Source: CAZGKW01 sp964526295 (GTDB lineage Bacteria; Planctomycetota; Phycisphaerae; FEN-1346). Taken from it: a stretch of 21,738 nucleotides of DNA. The position numbers and the translations under genes are program-made. The DNA lies in contig CAZGKW010000061.1 in assembly GCA_964526295.1 (NCBI GenBank), positions 1 through 21,738 on the forward strand. The letters are read 5' to 3'. Below are positions 6,024-13,384 of this stretch, one piece after another. Position 1 is the stretch's first letter. Every line of letters starts with the position of its first letter. The notes under the pieces were generated by a model. It worked only from the letters and a program-made list of their open reading frames with translations, did no database searches and had not been told where the DNA came from.

Positions 6024-7472
6024 GTGCGAATTTTGCTTGTCCAACCACCCCCTCCCCCCCAGTACATCGGCTTCCGTCGAACCGCCCTGCCCGAGCCCGT
6101 GGCCCTCGAAACCATCGGCGCCGCCGCTCTGCCCCACCACGACGTGCTCCTGCTCGACATGCGGCTCGAGAACACTTTCGACGAGACCATGCAGGCCTTC
6201 CGGCCGGACGTCGTCGGCGTCACCTGCCTGACGACCGAGGTCTACAACGCCCAGGACATCCTGATGCGGGCCAAAGAGCTCGACGACGACTGCTTCACGG
6301 TCGTCGGGGGGCTCCACGCCAGCCTCATGCCGCTCGACTTCCAGCGGCCCTACGTCGACGCCATCGTGCTTGGCGAGGGGGAGGAGGTTTTCGCCCACCT
6401 GCTCCAGGTGCTCGACCGGTCCCGCTCCAACGGCCGGTCTCTGGCCGAGATGGGGACGGTCGACGGCCTGGCGTGGCGGCGGGAGGACAACGACTGGGTC
6501 TTCAACAAACCCCGGCCGCTGATCACCTCCCTCGACGAGACACCCATCCCCGCCCGTCACCTGACCGAGAAGTACGCCGACGACTACTTCTTCCTGTTCG
6601 ACCAGCCGCACGGCTGCATGACGACCAGCCGCGGATGCCCCTACCGGTGCACGTTCTGCTCGGTGTGGAAGTTCTATCGCAACAAGTGCCGCTACATGTC
6701 GGCCCGGCGGGTCGTCGACGAGCTGGCCACCATCAAGCCGAAGCACGTGGCGTTCCTGGACGACAACTTCCTGGCCCACGTGCCGCGGGCGTGGAAGGTC
6801 CTGGAGATGCTCAAGGAGCGGGGCATCAAGAAGGAGTTCGGCGTCCAGGGCCGGACCAACACGATCGCCAAGCACCCGGACCTGATCGCCGCCTGGCGTG
6901 ACATGGGCCTGGAGACCATCCTCATCGGCTTCGAGGCCGCCAGCCAGGAGAAGCTCGACCAGGTCTCGAAAGGGGCCACCATCGAGCAGAACGAGCGGGC
7001 CATGGAGGTCCTCGATTCGCTCGGGGTCAAAATGTGGGGGGCGTTCATCGTCGACCCCGACTTCACCCGCGACGACTTCCAGGAGCTGAAGCGCTACCGC
7101 GAAGAGCACGCCATCATCTACCCCCAGTTCACCATCCTGACGCCCCTGCCGGGCACCGAGTTCTACGAGCAGCACAAATCGTCGCTGCTGACGACCGACT
7201 ACCGGCTCTTCGACGCCCTGCACGCCGTCCTGCCCACCCGCCTGCCGCGGGAAGAATTCTACCAGGAGTTCGCCGCTCTCTACCGGCCGGACAACCCGGA
7301 CCTGTTGTACCGGTGGATCTCCGAGGGACGGATCACCATGGAACGGGCCCGCCAGGCCCGCGAGATCCTCCTGGAGCTGGGAGATTTCCGCAACTTCCTC
7401 AGGGGCGAGCAGGCCGTCGGTCTGTCGGTCCCCGCCTCGGCTGAGGCCCACCACGCCCAGCGGGCATCATGA
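6024..7472 (+). CDS. B12-binding-domain radical SAM enzyme
   Basis: A cobalamin-domain radical SAM protein of 482 residues. An N-terminal Rossmann-like B12 domain (about 1-135, RILLVQPPPP, then VGVTCLT, VVGGLHAS and VLGEGEEVF) lacks the DxHxxG cobalamin-ligand motif, as most of this class do. The SAM/4Fe-4S motif is C205-P-Y-R-C209-T-F-C212, followed by a TIM-barrel-like region (FLDDNFL, GFEAASQEKLDQVSKG). Members are often methyltransferases; the C-terminal LPTRLPREEFYQEFAALY resembles what I recall of hopanoid C-3 methylase-type proteins, a low-confidence comparison. GTG 6024 is preferred to the far ATG 5862: AGGAG lies 8 bases upstream and the protein then begins on the first beta strand. 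The stop overlaps the tatC start (ATGA), so the two are translationally coupled. Substrate unknown. Confidence 0.88.
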   Translation: MRILLVQPPPPPQYIGFRRTALPEPVALETIGAAALPHHDVLLLDMRLENTFDETMQAFRPDVVGVTCLTTEVYNAQDILMRAKELDDDCFTVVGGLHASLMPLDFQRPYVDAIVLGEGEEVFAHLLQVLDRSRSNGRSLAEMGTVDGLAWRREDNDWVFNKPRPLITSLDETPIPARHLTEKYADDYFFLFDQPHGCMTTSRGCPYRCTFCSVWKFYRNKCRYMSARRVVDELATIKPKHVAFLDDNFLAHVPRAWKVLEMLKERGIKKEFGVQGRTNTIAKHPDLIAAWRDMGLETILIGFEAASQEKLDQVSKGATIEQNERAMEVLDSLGVKMWGAFIVDPDFTRDDFQELKRYREEHAIIYPQFTILTPLPGTEFYEQHKSSLLTTDYRLFDALHAVLPTRLPREEFYQEFAALYRPDNPDLLYRWISEGRITMERARQAREILLELGDFRNFLRGEQAVGLSVPASAEAHHAQRAS

Positions 7473-8539
7473 ATTCCGACGTCGAAATGACTTTCGGCGA
7501 GCACCTGGAGGAGCTCCGCACCCGCATCATCCGCGCCCTGGCAGGCATCCTCGTCGCCACCGTCGTCTGCGCCATCTTCAACCAGACCATGTTCGAGCTG
7601 CTCCTCTGGCCCTACAAGCGGGCCGCCGAGATGGGGCCCCTCGACCTGACGGACACCCTCCTGAAACGCCTCGGCATCCGGGAGGAGGAGGAGCCGGCCG
7701 AACCGCCCGAAGACGAACCACCCGCCGAGGAGCGCAAGCCACCGGCCGAAATCGAAAGGCCCCCCCCCGGCGGGGGGCAAGTTCAGGGTCAGCCCGCGCC
7801 CGTTGACCCCCCCGTACCCCCCGAGTCACCCCCCCTCGACCCCACCGTCGCCGAGCGGATCGAACGCCTCGAACGGACCGTCGAGACCCTTCAGGCCGAG
7901 GTCGAGACGCTACGCGAGGAGACCTCCGGCAAGGGACGCCGCGCCATCATCCCCGAGGGGCCCATCGAGCCCTACCTGACGCTCGTCATCATGTGCGTCC
8001 TGGTGGGCCTGCTGATCTCGAGCCCGTGGGTCATCTACCAGGCGTGGACGTTCGTCGGCGTGGGCCTCTATCCTCACGAGCGGCGGTACGTCTGCGTCTA
8101 CGGCCCGGTCAGCTTCGTCCTGTTCGTCATCGGGGCCGCCTCGTTCTACCTGGCCTCGCCGTTCTTCATCCAGGCCCTCCAGAGCCCCACCGAGAACATC
8201 CCCCTGATCCAGCACACGTACCTCCTGGGCAAGTACGCCAAGTTCATCGCCTTGCTGACGCTGGTGTTCGGCCTCGCGTTCCAGACACCGCTGGTGGTCA
8301 TGTTCCTGGGTCGCACGGGCATCGTGCCCCTGGAGACGCTGGCCGGCCAGCGGCGGGTCGTGATCCTCGTGATGATGTGCATCGGGGCGTTCCTGACGCC
8401 GGCCGACCCGTTCTCGATGATCGCCCTGGCGGTGCCGCTCATCCTGCTCTACGAGGTGGGCGTGCTGCTGGTCCGCTGGGGCGAGCACCGCCGGCATCGC
8501 CGCACGCCCGCGGAGGAAGAGCAGCTCGAGGAACCTTAG
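7469..8539 (+). CDS. tatC: Twin-arginine translocase subunit TatC with large loop insertion
   Basis: The core receptor of the Tat system, which exports folded proteins across the inner membrane. The N-terminus has FGEHLEELRTRI, then TM1 (about 22-46). The signal-peptide-binding region is intact: G-L-Y-P-H-E-R-R at 199-206 carries the conserved Glu204. FLTPADPFSMIALAVPLILLYEVGV matches the last TM hairpin. At 356 residues it is about 100 longer than usual. The excess is a Pro/Glu-rich stretch (about 72-126) and a short coiled coil (IERLERTVETLQAEVETL, 131-148) in the first periplasmic loop between TM1 and TM2. The insertion stays in frame despite C9, C7, C6 and C7 runs. No tatA or tatB is present in the window. 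The gene overlaps the radical SAM stop by four bases. Confidence 0.93.
   Translation: MNSDVEMTFGEHLEELRTRIIRALAGILVATVVCAIFNQTMFELLLWPYKRAAEMGPLDLTDTLLKRLGIREEEEPAEPPEDEPPAEERKPPAEIERPPPGGGQVQGQPAPVDPPVPPESPPLDPTVAERIERLERTVETLQAEVETLREETSGKGRRAIIPEGPIEPYLTLVIMCVLVGLLISSPWVIYQAWTFVGVGLYPHERRYVCVYGPVSFVLFVIGAASFYLASPFFIQALQSPTENIPLIQHTYLLGKYAKFIALLTLVFGLAFQTPLVVMFLGRTGIVPLETLAGQRRVVILVMMCIGAFLTPADPFSMIALAVPLILLYEVGVLLVRWGEHRRHRRTPAEEEQLEEP
7760..7835 (+). repeat. Four poly-C tracts in the tatC insertion
   Basis: C9 (7760-7768, followed by GGC and G6), C7 (7807-7813), C6 (7817-7822) and C7 (7829-7835) lie within 76 bases. They encode proline-rich linker. Long homopolymers are slippage-prone and could produce frameshifted tatC copies or assembly errors. 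Confidence 0.7.
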
Positions 8540-8579
8540 CGGCCCCCCGCAGGATGGCGCCTTGCCGGAGGATCGTGCT

Positions 8580-9245
8580 TTGCCCGACGCCTCTCCAGCG
8601 ACGCCCAAGCTCATCGTCCGCCGCCTCGAAAAGGCTTACGGCCCTCGGCCCATGCCGGCCCGCGGACGCGACCCCTTGCGGTGCCTCGTCGGCACCATCC
8701 TCAGCCAGAACACGAACGACCGCAACTCGGGCCTCGCCATGGAGCAGCTTGATGCGGCCTTTCCCGACCTGGCCGACGCCGCCGACGCCCGCCTCGACCG
8801 CGTCGCCGCGGCCATCCGCCCCGCCGGGCTCCATCGCCAGAAGGCCCGGAGCATCCGGTCGGCCCTCAGGGCCGTTCGGGAGGACCGCGGCCGCGTCAGC
8901 CTGGACTTCCTCCGCCGCCGGTCGGACGACGAGGTCCGGGCGTATCTTCTGGCCCTGCCGGGCGTGGGGCCGAAGACGGCCGCCTGCGTCCTGCTGTTCG
9001 CCCTGCGGCGGCCCGTCCTGCCCGTCGACACGCACGTCCACCGGGTCAGCCGCCGCCTCGGGCTCATTCCCGACGAGACCACCGCCGAGGCCGCCCACGA
9101 GGCCCTCGGCCTGACGGTCCCCGACGAGCTGACCTACCCGTTCCACGTGCTCTTGATCGAACACGGGCGGCGGACGTGCCACGCCCGCCGGCCGGCGTGC
9201 CCGGAGTGCGTGTTGAACGACGTCTGTCCGGCCGCCGAACTGTAG
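8580..9245 (+). CDS. nth: Endonuclease III (DNA glycosylase/AP lyase)
   Basis: Base-excision repair enzyme removing oxidised pyrimidines. The HhH-GPD domain contains ILSQNTNDRN, the helix-hairpin-helix LPGVGPKTA with the catalytic Lys132, and VDTHVHRV with the catalytic Asp150. The C-terminal 4Fe-4S ligands are Cys200-x6-Cys207-x2-Cys210-x5-Cys216, exactly the family spacing. No ATG is in frame near the 5' end. I chose TTG 8580 because GGAGG lies 8 bases upstream; an in-frame TTG at 8562 (with AGGA before it) would add six residues. The gene follows tatC by 40 bp and may be read from the same transcript. It is followed by a cluster of strong stem-loops. Confidence 0.93.
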   Translation: MPDASPATPKLIVRRLEKAYGPRPMPARGRDPLRCLVGTILSQNTNDRNSGLAMEQLDAAFPDLADAADARLDRVAAAIRPAGLHRQKARSIRSALRAVREDRGRVSLDFLRRRSDDEVRAYLLALPGVGPKTAACVLLFALRRPVLPVDTHVHRVSRRLGLIPDETTAEAAHEALGLTVPDELTYPFHVLLIEHGRRTCHARRPACPECVLNDVCPAAEL

Positions 9246-9340
9246 CCCATTGGTTCGGCGCGGTCGGTCTCGGTGCCGACGGCGCCGACGATACGGACGC
9301 AGGGCGCGCCCTGTGATGGGCCCCGCGCCGAAGCGCGGGG
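9245..9340 (+). other. Cluster of four strong stem-loops after nth
   Basis: GCCCAT (9245-9250) pairs with ATGGGC (9316-9321) to close a multi-branch region. Inside are a stem from TCGGCGC (9255-9261) to GCGCCGA (9282-9288), continuing across one G-G mismatch as GTCGG/CCGAC, and the 14-base perfect palindrome CAGGGCGCGCCCTG (9300-9313). Directly after is CCCCGCGC-CGAA-GCGCGGGG (9321-9340), an 8-bp stem with a tetraloop. No U-tract follows. It may end nth transcription or be a structured RNA. The rest of the 323-base gene-free stretch to 9568 holds only a promoter candidate. Confidence 0.45.
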
Positions 9341-9409
9341 GCACGCCCGGTCGGGCGCCCCTCGCCCCTGCGGCGTCCTCGACGTCGCACACCGTCGCCG
9401 CCACGGAAC

Positions 9410-9438
9410 TCGACGCCGGACCGCCTCGCCCGTATAAG
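9410..9438 (+). promoter_or_regulatory. Promoter candidate for the HEAT lipoprotein gene
   Basis: TCGACG (9410-9415), a 17-base spacer and TATAAG (9433-9438). The -10 is strong (five of six) and the -35 matches four of six. The predicted start near 9445 leaves about 125 bases of leader. Confidence 0.45.
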
Positions 9439-9568
9439 ATGGCGAACCCTGCCGAAGCGCGGGCGGGTCGTGCGTCGATTTCGCTTGCTCCGCCGAACGG
9501 GGCGGACTACCTTGCGGCCCGGGCCGGCCCCTCGGCCGATGAGTCCTGGCGCCAGTCGGAGAACCCGA

Positions 9569-11296
9569 ATGACCCATCGTCTCTCTCTGGTCGTTTTCAC
9601 GGCCGCCGTCGCAGCCGCCCTCCTGGCCCCCGGGTGCGCCCCCACCGGGACGAAGACGGGTGCCCCGCCGACCCAACCCGCCGGCGGCGTCGCCGGGCGG
9701 CTCGTCGCCATGGCCGTGATGGACCCGGTCCCCTCGGTCCACGGGGCGGAGCTCCATTCCCTGGCGGGCCACGGCGATCCGCTCATCCGGGCCGCCGCCG
9801 CACGCGTCCTCGGCGCCTGGGCCGCCCAGGGCGACCCGCGCCTGGTCCTGCCCGCGACGACCCACGGCGACACCCTCGTCCGGTCGCTCGCCCAGACCGC
9901 CTACATGGCCCACAACCCCCAGGCCATGGGCGTCCTCGACGTCGAGGGGCACGTCATCGAGGTGCCCCGCGAGGTCCTCCTCGCCCTGGAGGAGATCAAC
10001 GCGCCGGGCTTCGGGGGCGGTCCGGACCGCGGCGGACAGGGCATTGCCGACCCGGCCGACCTGGTGGCCGCCCGCGAAGACGAGCTGCGGCCCTATCTGG
10101 ACGCCTCGCCGGAGGAGGCCGTTCTGGCGGCCGGCATCCTGGCCCACGCCTCCGACCTGGCCGCCCGGCGGTGGCTCCTCCGCCTGACGCCGGACCATTC
10201 CGAGGCCGTCCTGGCGGCGGCGGCCGAACCGGCGGCCCGGCCCGCCATGGCCATTGGCTCGGCCGTCATCCCGATGGTCGTCAAGGCGGGGCCGGTCGCC
10301 CGTCGGGCTGCCGCACGGGCCCTCGTCCTTCACCCCGACCCCTATTTCGTGCCGCTGCTCGTGGACTTGCTCGACGATCAGGACGTCGGCGTCCGTCGAA
10401 ACGCCATCCGGGCCATGGGCAACCTCGGGGCGGCCGCCCCCGTGAGGGAGCTGGCGGACGTCCTCGACTGGGAGCCGCCGACCCCCAAGCAGGGCCAGGC
10501 CCCACCTCTTCCGCCGGGCGAGGTCTTCGACGCCGTCCGGGCCCTCGGCAAGATCGGCACCCCCGCCGCGGTCGACGCCCTCCGGCGCCACGTCCAGCGG
10601 GGCACCGGGAGCGACCAGCTCCTCATCCAGGTCCTCCTTTCGATCGGCTCGCACGCCGAGCCGGCCGACGTCCCGTGGATCGCCGAGCATCTCCGGTCCG
10701 GCAACCCCCTGGTCCGGGCCTCGGCGGCCCGGGCCCTGGGCGACATCGGCCATCCCAGCGCCCAGGCGGCCCTCATGCACACCCTCGACGACGAGACCCC
10801 CCTCGTGCGGGCGAGCACCGCACGCGCCATCGGGCGGGTCGGCTCGCAGTACGGGGCCAGGCACCTGGTCGAGATGCTCGACGACCCCTCGCCCCAGGTC
10901 CGGGCCATGGCCATCCAGGGCCTGGGCATCGCCCGGTACCGGGATGCGGGGGCCCGCCTCTCGGCGATCGCCGCCCGGCCCGTGCCGGCCGACCGGGCCC
11001 CGGTCCGAATGACGGAGCTGCACGAGTTGCCGGAGCTGGCCGCCGTCATGGCCCTCGGGCGGATCGCCACGGCCGAGGCCGTCCAGACGCTGGTCGGGCT
11101 CCTGGAGTCGCCGTCGTGGATCAAGCGGGCGACGGCCATCCGGGCCATCGAGACCGCCGGGGCCGAATCGCCCGACGTCATCGAGGCCCTGTACGCCCGG
11201 CTCGACGACCGGACGAACCTCGTCCGGGGGCAGGCCCTCGTGACGCTGAAGGCCTTCGGCGAGACGTTCCCGCCGGGGTACTTCCAGACGCACTGA
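9569..11296 (+). CDS. HEAT-repeat lipoprotein
   Basis: A 575-residue exported lipoprotein with PBS-lyase-type HEAT repeats, probably a protein-binding scaffold on the periplasmic face of a membrane. The N-terminus MTHRLSLVVFTAAVAAALLAPGC is a signal peptide with a lipobox-like LAPGC; Cys23 would be lipidated. A Thr/Pro/Gly linker follows, then helical repeats across the whole chain, clearest at DLLDDQDVGVRRNAIRAMG and in the region PLVRASAARALGDIG to TPLVRASTARAIGRVG to SPQVRAMAIQGLGIA. The start at ATG 9569 has GGAGA about 6 bases upstream and makes the signal peptide N-terminal; the in-frame ATGs at 9470 and 9539 would bury it. It has no neighbour that names a pathway. Multi-stem regions lie on both sides of the gene. 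Confidence 0.85.
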   Translation: MTHRLSLVVFTAAVAAALLAPGCAPTGTKTGAPPTQPAGGVAGRLVAMAVMDPVPSVHGAELHSLAGHGDPLIRAAAARVLGAWAAQGDPRLVLPATTHGDTLVRSLAQTAYMAHNPQAMGVLDVEGHVIEVPREVLLALEEINAPGFGGGPDRGGQGIADPADLVAAREDELRPYLDASPEEAVLAAGILAHASDLAARRWLLRLTPDHSEAVLAAAAEPAARPAMAIGSAVIPMVVKAGPVARRAAARALVLHPDPYFVPLLVDLLDDQDVGVRRNAIRAMGNLGAAAPVRELADVLDWEPPTPKQGQAPPLPPGEVFDAVRALGKIGTPAAVDALRRHVQRGTGSDQLLIQVLLSIGSHAEPADVPWIAEHLRSGNPLVRASAARALGDIGHPSAQAALMHTLDDETPLVRASTARAIGRVGSQYGARHLVEMLDDPSPQVRAMAIQGLGIARYRDAGARLSAIAARPVPADRAPVRMTELHELPELAAVMALGRIATAEAVQTLVGLLESPSWIKRATAIRAIETAGAESPDVIEALYARLDDRTNLVRGQALVTLKAFGETFPPGYFQTH

Positions 11297-11300
11297 AAAA

Positions 11301-11382
11301 CGACAGGCCCCAGGCTTCAGCGGCAGGGGCGAGGCGTGACTCGGCCCTGCGACGGGTACGCGAGCCGGAAAGGCGCCTGTCG
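11301..11382 (+). terminator. Nested stem-loops after HEAT gene
   Basis: CGACAGGC (11301-11308) pairs perfectly with GCCTGTCG (11375-11382). It encloses a second stem, GCAGGGGCGAG (11323-11333) with CTCGGCCCTGC (11340-11350), 10 bp with one G-G mismatch and a 6-base loop. There is no U-tract. It starts 5 bases after the stop codon. Confidence 0.4.
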
Positions 11383-11396
11383 GACCGCTCAGGCCA

Positions 11397-11425
11397 TTCC
11401 GCTTCGGCGACGCCGCGCGTATAAT
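11397..11425 (+). promoter_or_regulatory. Promoter candidate for the glycosyltransferase gene
   Basis: A perfect TATAAT at 11420-11425; the hexamer 17 bases upstream (TTCCGC, 11397-11402) is a poor -35. The predicted start near 11432 leaves a leader of only about 25 bases with no Shine-Dalgarno. Confidence 0.5.
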
Positions 11426-11456
11426 CGACCGAGACTCGCCGCCGCCCCGACTGCCC

Positions 11457-13331
11457 ATGACGACGCTCATCCACATCACGCACGAGGCCCGCGAGAAGAT
11501 GGGCGGCATCGGCGCCGTCCTGGAGGGCCTCCTGACGGCCCGGGCGTATCAGGAAGCGGTCGAGCGGACCCTCCTGGTGGGCAACGCGAGCCTGCCGCTC
11601 CAGGCCCGGCCCCCCGGCCTGGAGGACGTCCTCTACGAGACGGGCCCGGCCGCTTCAGCCGACGGGTGCCTGGAGCCGTCGGTGCTCGAAGCGTTCGCCC
11701 GGATCGAGCGGGAGCTGGGCGTCCGCATCCTGTACGGCCGCAAGCGGGTGTGCGGCCCCCTCCAGACCCGCTTCGCCCCGGCCGAGACGGTCCTGCTGGA
11801 CGTCGGCGACGTCCGCCCCGAGCCGGTCAACGACCTGAAGCGACGGCTCTGGGAGGCCTACGGCCTGCCCAGCGACCGGTTCGAGGACGACTGGGGCTAC
11901 GAGGAATGGGTCCGGATGGCCTTGCCGACGCTGGAGGTCGTCGCAGCCCTGGTCGGCCGGCCCGCGCCGGATGCCGTCCTCGTCAGCCACGAGTTCATGG
12001 GCCTGCCGACGGTGCTGGCGGCCCGGCGGCTGGCGCCGGACTTAAAGACCGTCTACTGGGCCCACGAGGTGCCGCCGGTCCGCGACCTCCTCGAGCAGGA
12101 GACCGGCCATCGCCTGCTGTTCGACCAGGCGATCCGGACCCGGCCCGGCCAGCGGAGCTACGAGTCGATCCTCCGCGACGCCGGCGGCTACAAACACGCC
12201 CTGGTGTCGCGGGCCTGCCGGGCCCACGCCGTGTTTGCGGTCAGCGACCGGACGGCCCAGGAGCTGGCCCTTCTGTCGGAGGAGTTCCGCCGGACGCGGA
12301 TCGACGTCGTCTACAACGGCCTGCCGGCGAGGCCGATCGACCTGGAGACCCGCCTGGCGAGCCGCGACCAGCTCGGCCGCTACGTCCGGGCCCTGGTCGG
12401 GTTCCGCCCCGACTACGTCTTCACGCACGTCACGAGGCCGGTGGCGTCGAAGTCGCTGGAACGGGACCTGGCGGTGCTGGAGCATCTGGACGACCGTCTG
12501 GCCGAGGGGGGCCGGACGGGGGTGCTGCTGGTGCTGGCGAGCGACGCCGGCCGCCGCCCGCCCGAGCTGGTCCGGGCCATGGAGGCCGAGTACGGCTGGC
12601 CGGTCCGTCACCGGGTGGGGTGGCCCGACCTGGCGGGGGGCGAGGTGCCCTTCGGCCGGGCCACCGAGAAGTACAACGAGTGGGCCCGGGTGACGCGGGC
12701 CATCCTCGTCAACCAGTTCGGCTTCGACCGGGAGAGCTGCGGCGAGCGGGTCCCCGAGGAGGTCTCGTTCCAGGACCTGCGGCAGGGCAGCGACGTCGAG
12801 TTCGGCCAGAGTGCGTACGAGCCGTTCGGCATCGCCCAGCTCGAGACGCTGGCATTCGGGGGGATCTGCGTGCTGAGCCGCGTCTGCGGGTGCGCCCAGT
12901 TCGTGGCGCGGGTGGCCGACGAGGAGCCGCCGCCGAACATCCTGATCGCGCACTACGGGGCGGCGGCGGAGGCCGGCCTCCGCCAAGGCGACGTCGGCCC
13001 GGAAACGCCCCCCTCCGGGGTGCCGGATTCGACCTGGGGGGCCGCCCTCAGCCCGGGCGAGGCGAAACGGATCGAGCACGAGGTGGCGGCCCAGCTCGCC
13101 CGGCAGTTGAGCAGGCGCCTGCCGACCCGGCCGGACGAGCTGGGCCGGCTGCTCGAATCGGGCTGGGAGCTGGCCGAGAAGATGAGCTGGCAGGCCGTCT
13201 GCCGCGACTACGTCGTGCCGGCCCTTCGGCGGGTGCTGGGCCGGCCGACGCGCCGACGGGCGCCGGAGGCGGCCGGGACGCGGAAAGACGCCTGTGATGC
13301 CGACGAGCCCGAGGTGGCCGAGACCCGCTGA
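11457..13331 (+). CDS. GT-B glycosyltransferase, glycogen synthase-like
   Basis: A 624-residue nucleotide-sugar glycosyltransferase of the GT-B fold, closest in layout to GT4/GT5 starch/glycogen synthase and trehalose synthase relatives. The N-terminal sugar-nucleotide loop reads K-M-G-G-I-G at about 14-19, and VYWAHEVPP is a typical acceptor-side segment. HTYxF-type residues of true glycogen synthases are not obvious. The C-terminal domain has AYEPFGIAQLETLAFGG near 455-470, the E-x7-E motif that binds the nucleotide sugar. The last 35 residues are basic and low complexity. ATG 11457 sits about 25 bases after a TATAAT promoter, with no Shine-Dalgarno. The next gene, 53 bp on, is a secreted sugar-binding-fold protein, so a role in glycan or storage polysaccharide metabolism is plausible. 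Donor and product are unknown. Confidence 0.8.
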   Translation: MTTLIHITHEAREKMGGIGAVLEGLLTARAYQEAVERTLLVGNASLPLQARPPGLEDVLYETGPAASADGCLEPSVLEAFARIERELGVRILYGRKRVCGPLQTRFAPAETVLLDVGDVRPEPVNDLKRRLWEAYGLPSDRFEDDWGYEEWVRMALPTLEVVAALVGRPAPDAVLVSHEFMGLPTVLAARRLAPDLKTVYWAHEVPPVRDLLEQETGHRLLFDQAIRTRPGQRSYESILRDAGGYKHALVSRACRAHAVFAVSDRTAQELALLSEEFRRTRIDVVYNGLPARPIDLETRLASRDQLGRYVRALVGFRPDYVFTHVTRPVASKSLERDLAVLEHLDDRLAEGGRTGVLLVLASDAGRRPPELVRAMEAEYGWPVRHRVGWPDLAGGEVPFGRATEKYNEWARVTRAILVNQFGFDRESCGERVPEEVSFQDLRQGSDVEFGQSAYEPFGIAQLETLAFGGICVLSRVCGCAQFVARVADEEPPPNILIAHYGAAAEAGLRQGDVGPETPPSGVPDSTWGAALSPGEAKRIEHEVAAQLARQLSRRLPTRPDELGRLLESGWELAEKMSWQAVCRDYVVPALRRVLGRPTRRRAPEAAGTRKDACDADEPEVAETR

Positions 13332-13384
13332 CCGTCCCCGTCGGGCGGAGCAACGACCGATCGCCGACCACAAAAGGCCAAGAA

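Noticed and set aside
5970..7454. A 494-codon minus-strand frame opposite the radical SAM gene
   Set aside because: Antisense shadow; the plus strand holds the CxxxCxxC motif and a coupled stop/start with tatC.
9134..11509. A 791-codon minus-strand open frame opposite the HEAT gene, and a 724-codon plus-strand frame at 9250-11424
   Set aside because: Both are low-complexity Arg/Pro/Gly shadows. The 9569-11296 frame has a signal peptide, lipobox and clear HEAT repeats.
11457..13331. Naming the glycosyltransferase glgA
   Set aside because: The loop and E-x7-E motif fit GT-B synthases generally, but GlgA-specific features and glg neighbours are missing.
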